Assembly (NCBI GenBank): GCA_028065725.1
Contig: JAPTVL010000094.1
Coordinates: 10,712-74,711 of the forward strand
Length of the DNA: 64,000 nt
From: Betaproteobacteria bacterium
GTDB taxonomy: Bacteria; Pseudomonadota; Gammaproteobacteria; Burkholderiales; Rhodocyclaceae
Direction: 5' to 3'
Below the pieces are notes generated by a model. It saw only the letters and a list, made by a program, of their open reading frames with translations. It ran no database searches and had not been told where the DNA came from. The translations under genes and the position numbers were made by a program. This document shows positions 38,888 to 50,901 of the stretch, piece by piece. Positions within the stretch are counted from its first letter, which is position 1. The number at the start of each line of letters is the position of its first letter.

Positions 38888-40222
38888 TTAATTCGGAGGT
38901 GTGGCGCAGGTGACAATGCTGGCTTCAGCGCTGCCACGCGCCAGATGCAGGTTGACGGACTGGCCGGCATGCAGCGTGGCGGCGTCGGTGATCAGGCGTC
39001 CGCCGGTATCCCGAACGATGGAATAACCGCGCGCCAGCGTCGCTTCGGGATTCAGGTGATTGAGCGCGACGGCAACATTCTCGAGTGCGTTCATGCGTCG
39101 CTGCTGCTGATCGCGCAGCGCCGTGCCCAGCCGCTGGGATAGCAGCCCGAGCTGTCCTCGGCGGCGCTCGGTGCGCGGAATGTTGCGGCCGAGAGCAAGG
39201 GCCGCATGGTTTAGCCGGTCCCGATGCCGACGCAGGCCGTAAGCCAGCGTGGCATCCAGACGCGAACCCAGCAGTGCAAGCCTGTCTCGCGCCTGCGCCA
39301 GGCGTGTTGCCGGGTGCACCAGGCGCAACGCGATGCGATCCAGCTGTTCTTGCTGCCGGCCCAGGCGATATTGTATTGCCCGACCCAGGGCGGCACCCAG
39401 ATCCCGAATTTCCTCTGCCGCTTCGTACCATCCCTGGGTTGCGATCTCGGCGGCGGCAGTAGGCGTTGCGCCGCGCAGGTCTGCAACAAAGTCGGCGATG
39501 GTGGTGTCGGTCTCGTGGCCCACTCCGCTGATCACCGGTACTGGACAGGCCACTATGGCGCGGGCGACGGCCTCTTCATTGAAGGCCCACAGATCTTCGA
39601 TGCTGCCTCCGCCGCGCACGATCAGCAGCAAGTCGCATTCATGGCGCCGGCCAGCCGCTTCCAATGCTCCGGCAATGTTCGTGGCAGCCTCCTCGCCCTG
39701 TACCAGGGTCGGGTAGATGATCGCTGCGAGATGGGGTGCCCGGCGCTTCAAGGCCACCAATACGTCACGCAAGGCCGCGGCACGCGGTGAGCTGACGATC
39801 CCGATGCAATGCGGAAAGCGCGGCAAGGCGCGTTTGCGCTCGGCAGCAAACAGTCCCTCGGCCTGCAGGCGTTCCTTGAGTCGGGCAAAGGCTTCGAACA
39901 GCCGCCCGAGGCCTGCACGACGCAAGGTTTCGATGTTCAGCTGGAATTCACCGCGGGCTTCGTAGAGGGAGACCAGCGCTCGTGCTTCCACTTGCTGTCC
40001 GTTTTCCAGCCGCCAGGGAATGGATTGCGCGCGCACGCGAAACATCACGCAACGCGCCTGTGCGCTCTGGTCCTTGAGCGAGAAATAAACGTGACCGGAC
40101 ACGGCTTTGGTCAGGTTGGAGATTTCTCCGGCCACCCACAGCAGCGGGAACGCGCGTTCCAGGCTCTGGCGGGCCAGTCGATTGAGCTCGCTGATGCTGA
40201 TGACGGTGGCAGGATCGAGCAT
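38888..40222 (-). CDS. xseA: Exodeoxyribonuclease VII large subunit
   Basis: XseA is the catalytic subunit of the bidirectional single-strand exonuclease VII. From ATG 40222 the 444-residue protein has the N-terminal OB fold (ISISELNRLARQSLERAFPL, VYFSLKDQSAQARCVMFR), then the catalytic region GIVSSPRAAALRDVLVALKR, RGGGSIEDLWAFNEE and SGVGHETDTTIADF. A helical C-terminal domain follows. The open frame extends upstream without homologous content. No xseB is nearby. Confidence 0.95.
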   Translation of the reverse strand: MLDPATVISISELNRLARQSLERAFPLLWVAGEISNLTKAVSGHVYFSLKDQSAQARCVMFRVRAQSIPWRLENGQQVEARALVSLYEARGEFQLNIETLRRAGLGRLFEAFARLKERLQAEGLFAAERKRALPRFPHCIGIVSSPRAAALRDVLVALKRRAPHLAAIIYPTLVQGEEAATNIAGALEAAGRRHECDLLLIVRGGGSIEDLWAFNEEAVARAIVACPVPVISGVGHETDTTIADFVADLRGATPTAAAEIATQGWYEAAEEIRDLGAALGRAIQYRLGRQQEQLDRIALRLVHPATRLAQARDRLALLGSRLDATLAYGLRRHRDRLNHAALALGRNIPRTERRRGQLGLLSQRLGTALRDQQQRRMNALENVAVALNHLNPEATLARGYSIVRDTGGRLITDAATLHAGQSVNLHLARGSAEASIVTCATPPN

Positions 40223-40617
40223 TGGGCAGTGGGATTGATGCAGGACGGATTCACAGTATAGACACCTGCCAGGCCAGGCGGCGTAGATCCCATGGTCATG
40301 GGCAGGGGCAGGTCGCACGAAACGCCGGATCTGGCGTTGAGCAAAAAATGGCAACAAGCCGCGACGGGCCGGCTGCACGAAAAACTCACAAGGTGATCCA
40401 CAGGCTTATCCACAGATCTTGTGGATAAGCCTGTGCCCTGTGCTTCATTCTGGATAATTCCGCGTCTGATGCCCGGGCGTTCGGTAGTGGCGTGCTTTCT
40501 GGTGTAACGAATATTCCTGGAGCGGCAGCGCTATTCGCTTGCATCCGCACTTTGTGTTGCCGAATCTGTCCACTCGGGCTAAAGTTCGCGCTTTCCCGCT
40601 TACCGGAGTTGCTCCTC
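40223..40617. other. Intergenic region between divergent xseA and exbB
   Basis: These 395 bases hold no supported gene. The outstanding content is an inverted pair of DnaA boxes near the middle, with a third near-match next to it. The right part leads to the exbB GTG with GGAG upstream. Confidence 0.45.
40399..40435. promoter_or_regulatory. Inverted pair of consensus DnaA boxes
   Basis: A perfect 16-bp inverted repeat, CACAGGCTTATCCACA and TGTGGATAAGCCTGTG, is separated by 5 bases. Each arm contains the consensus DnaA box TTATCCACA (40406-40414 and 40420-40428 inverted). TGATCCACA at 40394-40402 is a third site with one mismatch. It may be a DnaA-controlled promoter element or DnaA-titrating site. 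The surrounding genes are not those of a chromosome origin. The hairpin alone, as an RNA, is the alternative reading. Confidence 0.6.
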
Positions 40618-41223
40618 GTGTTTTCCATCATTCAGGCTGCCGGCTGGCCGATCTGGCCGCTGCTGTTCGCGTCCGTCATCGCTGTTGCGCTGATCATCGA
40701 GCGCGCTGCGGCGCTGCGTCGCCCCAAAATCGTTCCGCTTGGCTTGCTGCAAAGCACGGTCGCCGACTATCGTCAAAACGGAGTCTCGGACGCGCAACTG
40801 GCACGGCTCGAAGCGCATTCGCCGCTGGGCAGAGTGCTTGCCGCCGGCGTGCGCAATGCCAGGAGCTCGCGCGAGATCATGAAAGAGGCCATCGAAGAAG
40901 CGGGGCGCGGCGTGGCGCACGAACTCGAACGCTTCCTCACCACGCTGGGCACCATCGCCTCGATTGCGCCCTTGATGGGCTTGTTTGGCACCGTCGTCGG
41001 CATGATCGAAATCTTCGGTTCGCCGACCTCGTCCGGCACCAATCCCCAGGCCTTGGCGCATGGCATCTCGGTGGCGCTCTACAACACCGGATTCGGTTTG
41101 ATCATCGCCATTCCGAGCATGATCTTCTACCGCCACTTTCGGGCGCTGGTGGATGGCTTTCTGGTCGAAATGGAGCAGGAAGCCGTCAAGCTGGTCGAAA
41201 TCATCCAAGGCGAGCGGAAGTAG
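40618..41223 (+). CDS. exbB: MotA/TolQ/ExbB proton channel family protein
   Basis: The 201-residue inner-membrane protein has a TM at the N terminus (PIWPLLFASVIAVALIIERA) and the ExbB/TolQ core (GTIASIAPLMGLFGTVVGMI, then ALYNTGFGLIIAIPSM). With ExbD it uses the proton gradient to energise TonB-dependent outer-membrane transport or Tol functions. GTG 40618 preceded by GGAG is chosen; an in-frame ATG far upstream would add a non-homologous stretch. exbD follows 12 bases later. No tonB lies adjacent. Confidence 0.9.
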   Translation: MFSIIQAAGWPIWPLLFASVIAVALIIERAAALRRPKIVPLGLLQSTVADYRQNGVSDAQLARLEAHSPLGRVLAAGVRNARSSREIMKEAIEEAGRGVAHELERFLTTLGTIASIAPLMGLFGTVVGMIEIFGSPTSSGTNPQALAHGISVALYNTGFGLIIAIPSMIFYRHFRALVDGFLVEMEQEAVKLVEIIQGERK

Positions 41224-41235
41224 GAGCCGGATACC

Positions 41236-41655
41236 ATGAACTTTCAGCGGGGTCGGGTGCGCGAAGAACCGGAGATCAATCTGATCGCGATGATCGATGT
41301 GTTGCTGGTGATCCTGATTTTTCTGATGATCAGCACCACGTATTCCAAGTTTTCCGGGCTGGAGATCAATCTGCCCACCGCCGACGCGCCGCCGAACAAG
41401 GAGCAGCCGAACGAAATCAACGTGGTCGTTACGGCTGCCGGAGAAGTCCTGGTGAACAAGGCGCCGATCGGTGCGCGCGACATTTCGTCGATTGCGGCGG
41501 CGATGACGCGTTTCACGGGTAGCGGCAAGGAGCCGGTGGTCATCATCAATGCCGACGCCAAGGCCGTGCATCAGAGCGTCATCGATGTCATGCAGGCCGC
41601 GCAGCAGGCCGGGCTGTCGCATATTTCCTTTGCCACCCAGCAGGCGCAACGCTGA
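41236..41655 (+). CDS. exbD: Biopolymer transport protein ExbD/TolR family
   Basis: The 139-residue protein has a short cytoplasmic N terminus, a single TM with the conserved aspartate (LIAMIDVLLVILIFLMISTT) and a periplasmic domain (FSGLEINLPTADAPPNKEQP). It partners with the adjacent ExbB. Its 3' end overlaps the most plausible lpxK start by 26 bases. Confidence 0.93.
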   Translation: MNFQRGRVREEPEINLIAMIDVLLVILIFLMISTTYSKFSGLEINLPTADAPPNKEQPNEINVVVTAAGEVLVNKAPIGARDISSIAAAMTRFTGSGKEPVVIINADAKAVHQSVIDVMQAAQQAGLSHISFATQQAQR

Positions 41656-42655
41656 CGGCGGTTTTGCCGCCCTGTGGCGGCGGCGCGGCCCGCTGGCCTG
41701 CCTGTTGTTTCCATTTTCATTGCTGTTCCGGGCTCTGGTCGCCCTGCGGCGGGGGCTTTACCGCAGCGGGCTTTTGCGCAGCGAACGCCTGCCGGTGCCC
41801 GTGGTGGTGGTCGGCAACATCACTGTCGGCGGCAGCGGCAAGACGCCGCTGGTGATCCATCTGGGATTGGGCCTGCGCAAGCTTGGACGCCGCCCCGGGA
41901 TTGTCAGTCGCGGCTATCGCGGCGGTGGCACGGAGGTGGCCGAAGTGCTGCCGGGCAGCGATCCCGCGGTGTTCGGCGACGAACCCGTGCTGCTGGCACG
42001 GCGCAGCGGCTGCCCGGTGTTTGTCGGCAGGGACCGCCCGGCCGCCGCCCGCGCCCTGATTGCCACCCATCCGGAATGTGACCTGATCCTCGCCGACGAT
42101 GGCTTGCAGCACTATCGTCTGCAACGCGACATCGAGCTTGCGGTGTTCGACCGGCGGGGAGTGATGAACGGCTGGTGCCTGCCTGCCGGGCCGCTGCGTG
42201 AGCCGGTTTGGCGCCTGTCGCAGGTGGATGCCGTGGTGATCAACGGCAGCGCCGTGGCGCCAGCGCCGACTGTTGACTGCCCGCTGTTCCGGATGAACTT
42301 GCTGGGCGAGAAATTCCACAGGCTCGACAACCCGCAAATCGAGTACAGCCCTGCCGATCTGGCAGGCAGGAACTTGCATGCGGTCGCCGGCATCGGTGCG
42401 CCCGAGCGCTTTTTTGAACAGTTGCGGACCATGGGCCTGAACTTCATCGCGCATTCCTTCCCTGATCACCACGATTTCTGCCCCGCCGATCTCGACTATG
42501 CCGGCGACGCCATCCTGACGACGGAGAAGGATGCCGTAAAATTGGCGCAAATTTCCTTGCCTCTGCCGGTCTGGGTCCTGCCCGTGACGGCCGAGGTTAG
42601 CCCCGACCTTGCTGCATTCGTTCTGGAGAAGCTCAATGGACGCCCGCCTGCTTGA
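41630..42655 (+). CDS. lpxK: Tetraacyldisaccharide 4'-kinase
   Basis: LpxK phosphorylates the lipid A precursor at the 4' position. The protein has an N-terminal hydrophobic anchor ([18 protein letters not shown]), Walker [28 protein letters not shown] with the conserved DDG, and a C-terminal [12 protein letters not shown] with HH. The start is uncertain. No ATG or GTG lies near the expected N terminus. TTG 41630 (341 residues) gives the usual length; ATG 41585 would overlap exbD by 71 bases. It is followed by Trm112-like and kdsB, the standard order. Confidence 0.9.
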   Translation: MPPSRRNADGGFAALWRRRGPLACLLFPFSLLFRALVALRRGLYRSGLLRSERLPVPVVVVGNITVGGSGKTPLVIHLGLGLRKLGRRPGIVSRGYRGGGTEVAEVLPGSDPAVFGDEPVLLARRSGCPVFVGRDRPAAARALIATHPECDLILADDGLQHYRLQRDIELAVFDRRGVMNGWCLPAGPLREPVWRLSQVDAVVINGSAVAPAPTVDCPLFRMNLLGEKFHRLDNPQIEYSPADLAGRNLHAVAGIGAPERFFEQLRTMGLNFIAHSFPDHHDFCPADLDYAGDAILTTEKDAVKLAQISLPLPVWVLPVTAEVSPDLAAFVLEKLNGRPPA

Positions 42656-42812
42656 AATACTCGTTTGCCCTGTCTGCAAGGGACCGCTGGAGAACCGCAA
42701 GGCGGCCGCCGAACTGGTGTGCAAGGCTTGCAGGCTGGCCTATCCGGTCAAGGACGACATTCCGGTGATGCTTGAGGACGAGGCGCGGCAACTGGGTGCA
42801 GAAGAAGCCTGA
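42636..42812 (+). CDS. Trm112 family zinc-ribbon-like protein (YcaR)
   Basis: The 58-residue protein reads [18 protein letters not shown] and has two CXXC pairs (CPVC and CKAC), which can bind zinc, plus the family IPVML. It overlaps the lpxK end by 20 bases and shares the TGATG junction with kdsB. Homologs sit between lpxK and kdsB in many proteobacteria; the role is not defined. Confidence 0.94.
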   Translation: MDARLLEILVCPVCKGPLENRKAAAELVCKACRLAYPVKDDIPVMLEDEARQLGAEEA

Positions 42813-43585
42813 TGGGATTCATGGTCGTCATTCCGGCACGTTATGCCTCGACGCGACTGCCGGGAAAGCCCTTGGCCGACATCGCCGGCCAGCCGATGAT
42901 CGTACGCGTGGCAGCCGCAGCCAGGCGCTCCAGCGCGGAAGGCGTATGGGTGGCCACCGATGACGAGCGGATTGTCAGTGCTGCCCGGCAGCATGGCTTC
43001 GATGCCGTGATGACAGACGCAAATCATGTCAGCGGCACCGACCGTATCGCTGAAGTGGCCGACCGGCTGAAGTGGGATGACACTGAGATAGTGGTCAATG
43101 TCCAAGGCGATGAGCCGCTGCTGGCCCCCGGCCTGATCGATCTGGTCGCCGGTGCACTGCGCAGCGACCCGGATGCCGCAATGGCGACTGCGGCGCATCC
43201 CTTGGCCGCGGCCGCCGACTTTTTCAATCCCAACGTGGTCAAGGTGATCTGCGACGCACGCGGCCGGGCGCTGTACTTCAGCCGTGCACCGATTCCATGG
43301 GACAGGGATCGATTCGCCGACAGGCGCGATGCGCTGCCGGCCGATCTTCCGGCGCAGCGGCACATCGGCCTCTATGCTTATCGGGTGAGCTTTCTGCGTC
43401 GCTTCGGACAACTCGCTGCCTCGCCACTGGAGCGCTGTGAATCTCTCGAGCAATTGCGTGCCCTCTGGCACGGTTATTCGATTCAAGTCGTCAGTATCGA
43501 ACATCCCCCGGCCGCTGGCGTCGATACGCCCGAGGATCTCGAAAGGGTGCGCCGAATGTTTGACGCCGATAAGGATTCGGAGTAA
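42812..43585 (+). CDS. kdsB: 3-deoxy-manno-octulosonate cytidylyltransferase
   Basis: KdsB activates KDO as CMP-KDO for lipopolysaccharide core synthesis. The 257-residue protein has the nucleotide-binding [26 protein letters not shown], and [14 protein letters not shown]. It overlaps the upstream gene by one base. The lpxK-trm112-kdsB run supplies lipid A and KDO steps in one unit. Confidence 0.96.
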   Translation: MGFMVVIPARYASTRLPGKPLADIAGQPMIVRVAAAARRSSAEGVWVATDDERIVSAARQHGFDAVMTDANHVSGTDRIAEVADRLKWDDTEIVVNVQGDEPLLAPGLIDLVAGALRSDPDAAMATAAHPLAAAADFFNPNVVKVICDARGRALYFSRAPIPWDRDRFADRRDALPADLPAQRHIGLYAYRVSFLRRFGQLAASPLERCESLEQLRALWHGYSIQVVSIEHPPAAGVDTPEDLERVRRMFDADKDSE

Positions 43586-43635
43586 GTTTTGCTCGGCTAA
43601 AAATTTATAAAAATACTTTTAAATCATTGGGATAA

Positions 43636-44310
<675 letters not shown>

Positions 44311-44347
44311 TGGATTCCTGAGTCCCATCGCCAAAGCGGAGGTTGCC

Positions 44348-45457
44348 ATGACCGGCCATATCCGACGCATCGCTGTGTGCACCGGCGGGGGCGATGCCCC
44401 GGGACTGAATGCCGTGATTCGGGCCGTGGTGATCGCCGCCGCCAACCGGGGCTGGGAGTGCTACGGGATTCGCGACGGATTCAACGGCATCCTGTTCCCG
44501 GAGCGCTACGCCGAAGGCGGCGTGTCGCGCCTTACCCGGGAACGGGTGCGCGGCATCGGGCATCTGGGCGGTACCATTCTCGGCACCACCAACAAGGGCA
44601 ATCCGCTGCATTTCCCGATGAAAATGCAGGACGGCACGACCAAGGACGTGGACCTGTCGGGGGAAATTCTCGAGTATTTCGCCAGGAAGGAAATCGATGC
44701 CCTGGTTTCCATCGGCGGCGACGGATCGCTCACCATCGCCAACGCCCTGCACAAGAAGGGGCTGCGTGTCGTCGGAGTGCCCAAGACGATCGACAACGAC
44801 CTCGACAAGACCTTCACCACTTTCGGCTTCGATACGGCAGTCGCATTTGCCACCGAGTGCCTGGACCGTCTGCACAGCACGGCCGAAAGCCATCAGCGGG
44901 TGATGGTGGTCGAGGTCATGGGCCGTTATGCCGGATGGATCGCACTGCATGCCGGCATTGCCGGCAGTGCCCACGCCATCCTGATTCCGGAAATTCCCTT
45001 CGACGTGGACAAGGTCGCGGCAAAGATTCGTGACCGGGATGCCGAAGGGCGCATGTATTCGCTGGTCATGGTCGCCGAGGGAGCCGAGCCCATCGACGGT
45101 CATCGGGAAGTGCTGGCCCCCGCCGAGATCGGCCATGCCGAGCGGCTGGGCGGCGTCGGCGAACAAGTGGCCCGGATCCTCGCCGACCGTACCGGCAAGG
45201 ATGTCAGGGTCGTGGTGCTGGGCCACCTGCTGCGCGGCGGCAGCCCCACTTCGTTCGATCGCCTCGCCGCCATGCGCTTTGGCACTGCCGCGGTCAGGGC
45301 CCTGGACGAAGGGCAGTCCGGCATCATGGTGGCGCTCGGCTTCCCCAACGTGAATTACGTGGCGCTGGAGGAGGTCGCCGGCCGCATGAAGGCGGTTCCA
45401 CGCGACAGCGACACCCTGCAAACCGGCAGGGACGTGGGAATCTGCTTCGGCGATTGA
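44348..45457 (+). CDS. pfkA: 6-phosphofructokinase, mixed-signature type
   Basis: This 369-residue phosphofructokinase phosphorylates fructose 6-phosphate. It has TGGGDAPGLNAVIRA at the N terminus. The donor-specificity positions read GGDGS (glycine as in ATP enzymes) and PKTIDND (lysine as in PPi enzymes), a combination I associate with the group III type. MGRYAGWIALHAG and HLLRGGSPTSFDR also fit. ATP is the more likely phosphoryl donor, but this must be measured. It follows adk and converges with a second, clearly PPi-type PFK. Confidence 0.88.
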   Translation: MTGHIRRIAVCTGGGDAPGLNAVIRAVVIAAANRGWECYGIRDGFNGILFPERYAEGGVSRLTRERVRGIGHLGGTILGTTNKGNPLHFPMKMQDGTTKDVDLSGEILEYFARKEIDALVSIGGDGSLTIANALHKKGLRVVGVPKTIDNDLDKTFTTFGFDTAVAFATECLDRLHSTAESHQRVMVVEVMGRYAGWIALHAGIAGSAHAILIPEIPFDVDKVAAKIRDRDAEGRMYSLVMVAEGAEPIDGHREVLAPAEIGHAERLGGVGEQVARILADRTGKDVRVVVLGHLLRGGSPTSFDRLAAMRFGTAAVRALDEGQSGIMVALGFPNVNYVALEEVAGRMKAVPRDSDTLQTGRDVGICFGD

Positions 45458-45459
45458 AG

Positions 45460-45479
45460 CCCGAGCCGTCCGGCTCGGG
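45460..45479. terminator. Hairpin between the two phosphofructokinase genes
   Basis: CCCGAGCC / GGCTCGGG with a 4-base loop, between converging pfk genes. It lacks a strong T tract, so termination is possible but weak. Confidence 0.5.
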
Positions 45480-45504
45480 ATCTGCATTATCGCTGCAGGC
45501 AGGT

Positions 45505-46725
45505 TTATTTCCCCGGGTTCAGTATCTTGTCGACCTTGTTGAGTCGCAGCCGATAGGCGTCCGGCATGCCGGATCCCAGCAGGGGGCGCAGATACAGCCG
45601 GAAGGCGTCGGTGACGTCGGTACCGTTGGCAGCGATGAATTCGTCTTCCATGACACGGGTCTTGCCTGCCACGCTGTCGAGCGGGACCAGCTGGTAATCG
45701 ACGGAGTAAAAGCCGGTGCGCTTGATCGCGACGGATCCGTCGCGGTCGCCCCACATGGCGTATTGCACGGCCTTCTCGCCGACCTCGCGCGCCTCGCGCT
45801 GATCGACGTCCGATACGCAGCCCATGAACGAGCGCTGCAGGTAGCCGAAGGTGTCGCCCCGCACCCGCTTGATGCCGAGCTTGCCCTTGATTTCGTCGCA
45901 CAGCAGGTCGGCCAGCGCCCCGGTACCCGAGAGCTGGACGTTGCCATGGGCATCGTGCTCGACCTGGGTGGCCAGCTGGGTGATGATGGGCGTGCCCTTG
46001 TCGTCATGGATGCCTTCCGATGCGGCGATCACGCAGCGGCCGTACTTGTCATAGGTGGCCTTGACGTCCGTCAGGAATTTTCCGACGTTGAAGGTGCGCT
46101 CGGGAAGATAGATCAGGTGCGGACCATCGTCGGGGAATTTCTTCCCCAGTGCCGACGCCGCGGTCAGGAAGCCGGCGTGGCGGCCCATCACCACGGCCAG
46201 ATAGACCCCGGTCAGCGCAGCATTGTCCAGATTGGCGCCCATGAAGGCCTGGGCGACAAAGCGGGCCGCCGACGGAAAGCCCGGCGTATGGTCGTTGCCG
46301 ACCAGATCATTGTCGATGGTTTTCGGAATGTGGATGCAGCGCAGGGCGTAGTTGGCCCGTCGCGCTTCCTCGCTGACGATCCGCACCGTGTCCGAAGAGT
46401 CGTTGCCGCCGATGTAGAAGAAATAACCGATGCCGTGCGCCTTGAGCACCTTGAATATCTCCTGACAATATTTCAGGTCAGGCTTGTCGCGCGTGGAACC
46501 GAGCGCGGAGGATGGCGTATTGGCCACCATTTCGATGTTGTGGCTGGTCTCCTGGGTAAGGTCGAGGAACTCCTCGTTGATGATGCCCGATACCCCGTGA
46601 TAAGCGCCATACACCAGCTCGACATTGCGAAACTTGCGGGCTTCGAGCACGACTCCGGCCATCGACTGATTGATGACGGCGGTCGGACCACCTCCCTGCG
46701 CGACCAATACTTTCCCCTGCGGCAT
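45505..46725 (-). CDS. pfp: Pyrophosphate-dependent phosphofructokinase
   Basis: The 406-residue enzyme reversibly phosphorylates fructose 6-phosphate with PPi. The donor signature IGGNDSSDT has an aspartate where ATP enzymes have glycine, and PKTIDND has the lysine, both PPi-type. MGRHAGFLTAASAL and RGDTFGYLQRSF are in expected places. It can run in the gluconeogenic direction and make PPi. The gene lies between a mixed-type PFK and a membrane H+-pyrophosphatase, which makes a PPi-based link plausible. Confidence 0.9.
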   Translation of the reverse strand: MPQGKVLVAQGGGPTAVINQSMAGVVLEARKFRNVELVYGAYHGVSGIINEEFLDLTQETSHNIEMVANTPSSALGSTRDKPDLKYCQEIFKVLKAHGIGYFFYIGGNDSSDTVRIVSEEARRANYALRCIHIPKTIDNDLVGNDHTPGFPSAARFVAQAFMGANLDNAALTGVYLAVVMGRHAGFLTAASALGKKFPDDGPHLIYLPERTFNVGKFLTDVKATYDKYGRCVIAASEGIHDDKGTPIITQLATQVEHDAHGNVQLSGTGALADLLCDEIKGKLGIKRVRGDTFGYLQRSFMGCVSDVDQREAREVGEKAVQYAMWGDRDGSVAIKRTGFYSVDYQLVPLDSVAGKTRVMEDEFIAANGTDVTDAFRLYLRPLLGSGMPDAYRLRLNKVDKILNPGK

Positions 46726-47030
46726 ATTCGAGTTTCCTTTCGTTTGACCGGATCGATGATTCGCGACGCGAATCAGCCAACATTCAGGTTGCGACTATAT
46801 CCCCGAACTTGTGGACACAGCATCCATCAGGCCGATTCGTCCATTAACGAGTTTTAGACACAAAAGAAAGGCAAGGAGGAGAATGCATCAGGCATCCGAA
46901 CCGGTAGCCCCTGAGCCTGGGAAATACTTAATCCTGAAGCAAGAAAAGTTGTGCGGGCTGTGGCCGAGCGATTCGAATGCCGTGATAAAATTATCAATTG
47001 AGTTCATCAATCATATCGGGGGGGGAGTTT
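46726..47030. other. Intergenic region pfp-hppA with possible upstream ORF
   Basis: These 305 bases separate divergent pfp and hppA. The only notable item is a very strong Shine-Dalgarno sequence (AAGGAGG at 46873) before an ATG at 46883. No known riboswitch was recognised. Confidence 0.4.
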
Positions 47031-49136
<2,106 letters not shown>

Positions 49137-49144
49137 TTCTTCGC

Positions 49145-50897
49145 ATGTTCGATCGAACGGGCAGCCTGCGGGCTGCCCGTTTTACCTTGGCGCTGGCGAT
49201 CCTGGCGAGCGCTGCGAGCGCTGCGAGGGCTTGGGGACAGGCCGGGCAGCCGGAAGCCGGCAGCGGCTTCGCGTCGCGTCCGGCGTCAGCCGGCACTGGT
49301 TTCATGGCCGTCACCGCGAATCCCTACGCCACCGATGCCGCCGTCGAAATCCTCCAGCTTGGCGGCAATGCACTGGATGCAGCGATCGCTGCCCAATGGG
49401 TATTGAATCTGGTCGAGCCTCAATCGTCAGGCATCGGCGGCGGTGGTTTCCTGCTGCATTGGGACCAGGGAAACCGTCAGGTGTTAGCCTGGGATGGTCG
49501 CGAGACGGCTCCCCGTGGTGCCAGCGCCGACTTTGCACGAAATTCTGACGGTACGCCGGCGACGTTTTCCGAAATTCTGGCGACCGGCAAGGCAGTCGGC
49601 GTGCCCGGTTTGCTGTCGATGCTCGAAGCGGCGCATCGGCGCCATGGCAAGCTGAACTGGGAGCGGCTGTTTCGTCCGGCAATCCGGCTTGCCGAAAATG
49701 GCTTCGCGGTTTCGCCGCGTCTGCATCTGCTGTTGCGCAACGACAGTTTGCTGAAAGACGACGCCGAGGCGCGAGCGCTGTATTTTGACGAGAGTGGCGA
49801 CGCCAGGAGGATCGGCGCGATCCTGCGCAATCCGAAACTGGCGGAGACCTTCAGGGCGATCGCCAGCGTCGGTGCGCAAGCTTTGCGGCGAGGCGAACTC
49901 GCAGCGAGCATTGCCGGCGCGGTCGGCCAACGCGGCGGCAGCCTGAAGGCAGCCGACCTGGAACAGTATCAGCCGAGGGCGCGCCGCGCGGTTTGCGGTC
50001 CATATCGTCAGTGGCGCATTTGCGGCATGCCACCGCCCTTGTCCGGAGGCATCGGCGTGCTGCAGCTGCTGGGTTTGCTGGAACGCGTTGAATCGGTGGC
50101 GCACGACCCGGCATCGGCTGATTCCTCACACCTGTTTGCCGAGGCCGGGCGGCTGGTCTATGCCGATCGGGCACGTTATCTGGCCGATACCGATTTTGTC
50201 GCCGTGCCACAGGCGGGCCTGCTCGACCTCGCGTATCTGGACAAACGTGCGCGCCTCATCGATCCGCTGCGCAGTATGGGCGTTGCGGCGCCCGGCGAAC
50301 TCCCGGCCGGCCATGCGCAGGCCGACGACGATGCTCCCGAACTGCCGGCGACCACCCATGTTTCCATTGTCGATCGGGCCGGCAATGCGGTGGCTCTGAC
50401 CAGTTCCATCGAAAGCGCTTTCGGCAGCCGGATCCAGGTCGGCGGTTTTCTGCTCAACAACCAGCTCACCGATTTCGAGCTGACGCCGGAACTCGACGGC
50501 AAGCCGGTCGCCAACCGGCTGCAGCCCGGCAAGCGGCCCTTGTCGTCGATGGCCCCGACCCTGGTCTTCGACCGCCACGGACGCTTGCATGCGGTGTTGG
50601 GATCGCCCGGCGGCGGCCGCATCATCAACTATGTCGCATGGACTCTCGCCGCATTGCTCGATGGCAGGCAGTCGGCGACTGCTGCGGTTTCCCAGCCGTA
50701 TCTGGGTAACCGCAACGGGGCTACGGAGGTGGAGCGCGGCCGCGTATCGGAGCGACTGGTGAGCGAGCTCGAACAGCGCGGGCATGTCGTGCAGCGTGTC
50801 GAACATGACCAGCGGTCTGCATCTGATCGTGCGCGTCGGCGAACAATGGGTCGGCACGGTCGATCCGCGCCGCGAAGGCGTCGCTCGCGGCGACTGA
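49145..50897 (+). CDS. ggt: Gamma-glutamyltransferase, frame disrupted near the C terminus
   Basis: GGT hydrolyses or transfers gamma-glutamyl groups of glutathione in the periplasm. The protein has a signal peptide, the large-subunit [20 protein letters not shown], catalytic Thr (about 403) in [10 protein letters not shown], and [10 protein letters not shown]. At about 50804 one extra C shifts the frame. Upstream the frame reads RGHVVQRVE; downstream the expected ending resumes in the next frame as [12 protein letters not shown] then [12 protein letters not shown], stopping at 50897. The unshifted frame instead gives an Arg-rich tail running to 50965 into murJ. It may be a sequencing error or a real lesion; the bulk of the enzyme is intact. 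GTG 49133 is an alternative start. Confidence 0.85.
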
Positions 50898-50901
50898 TCG
50901 A

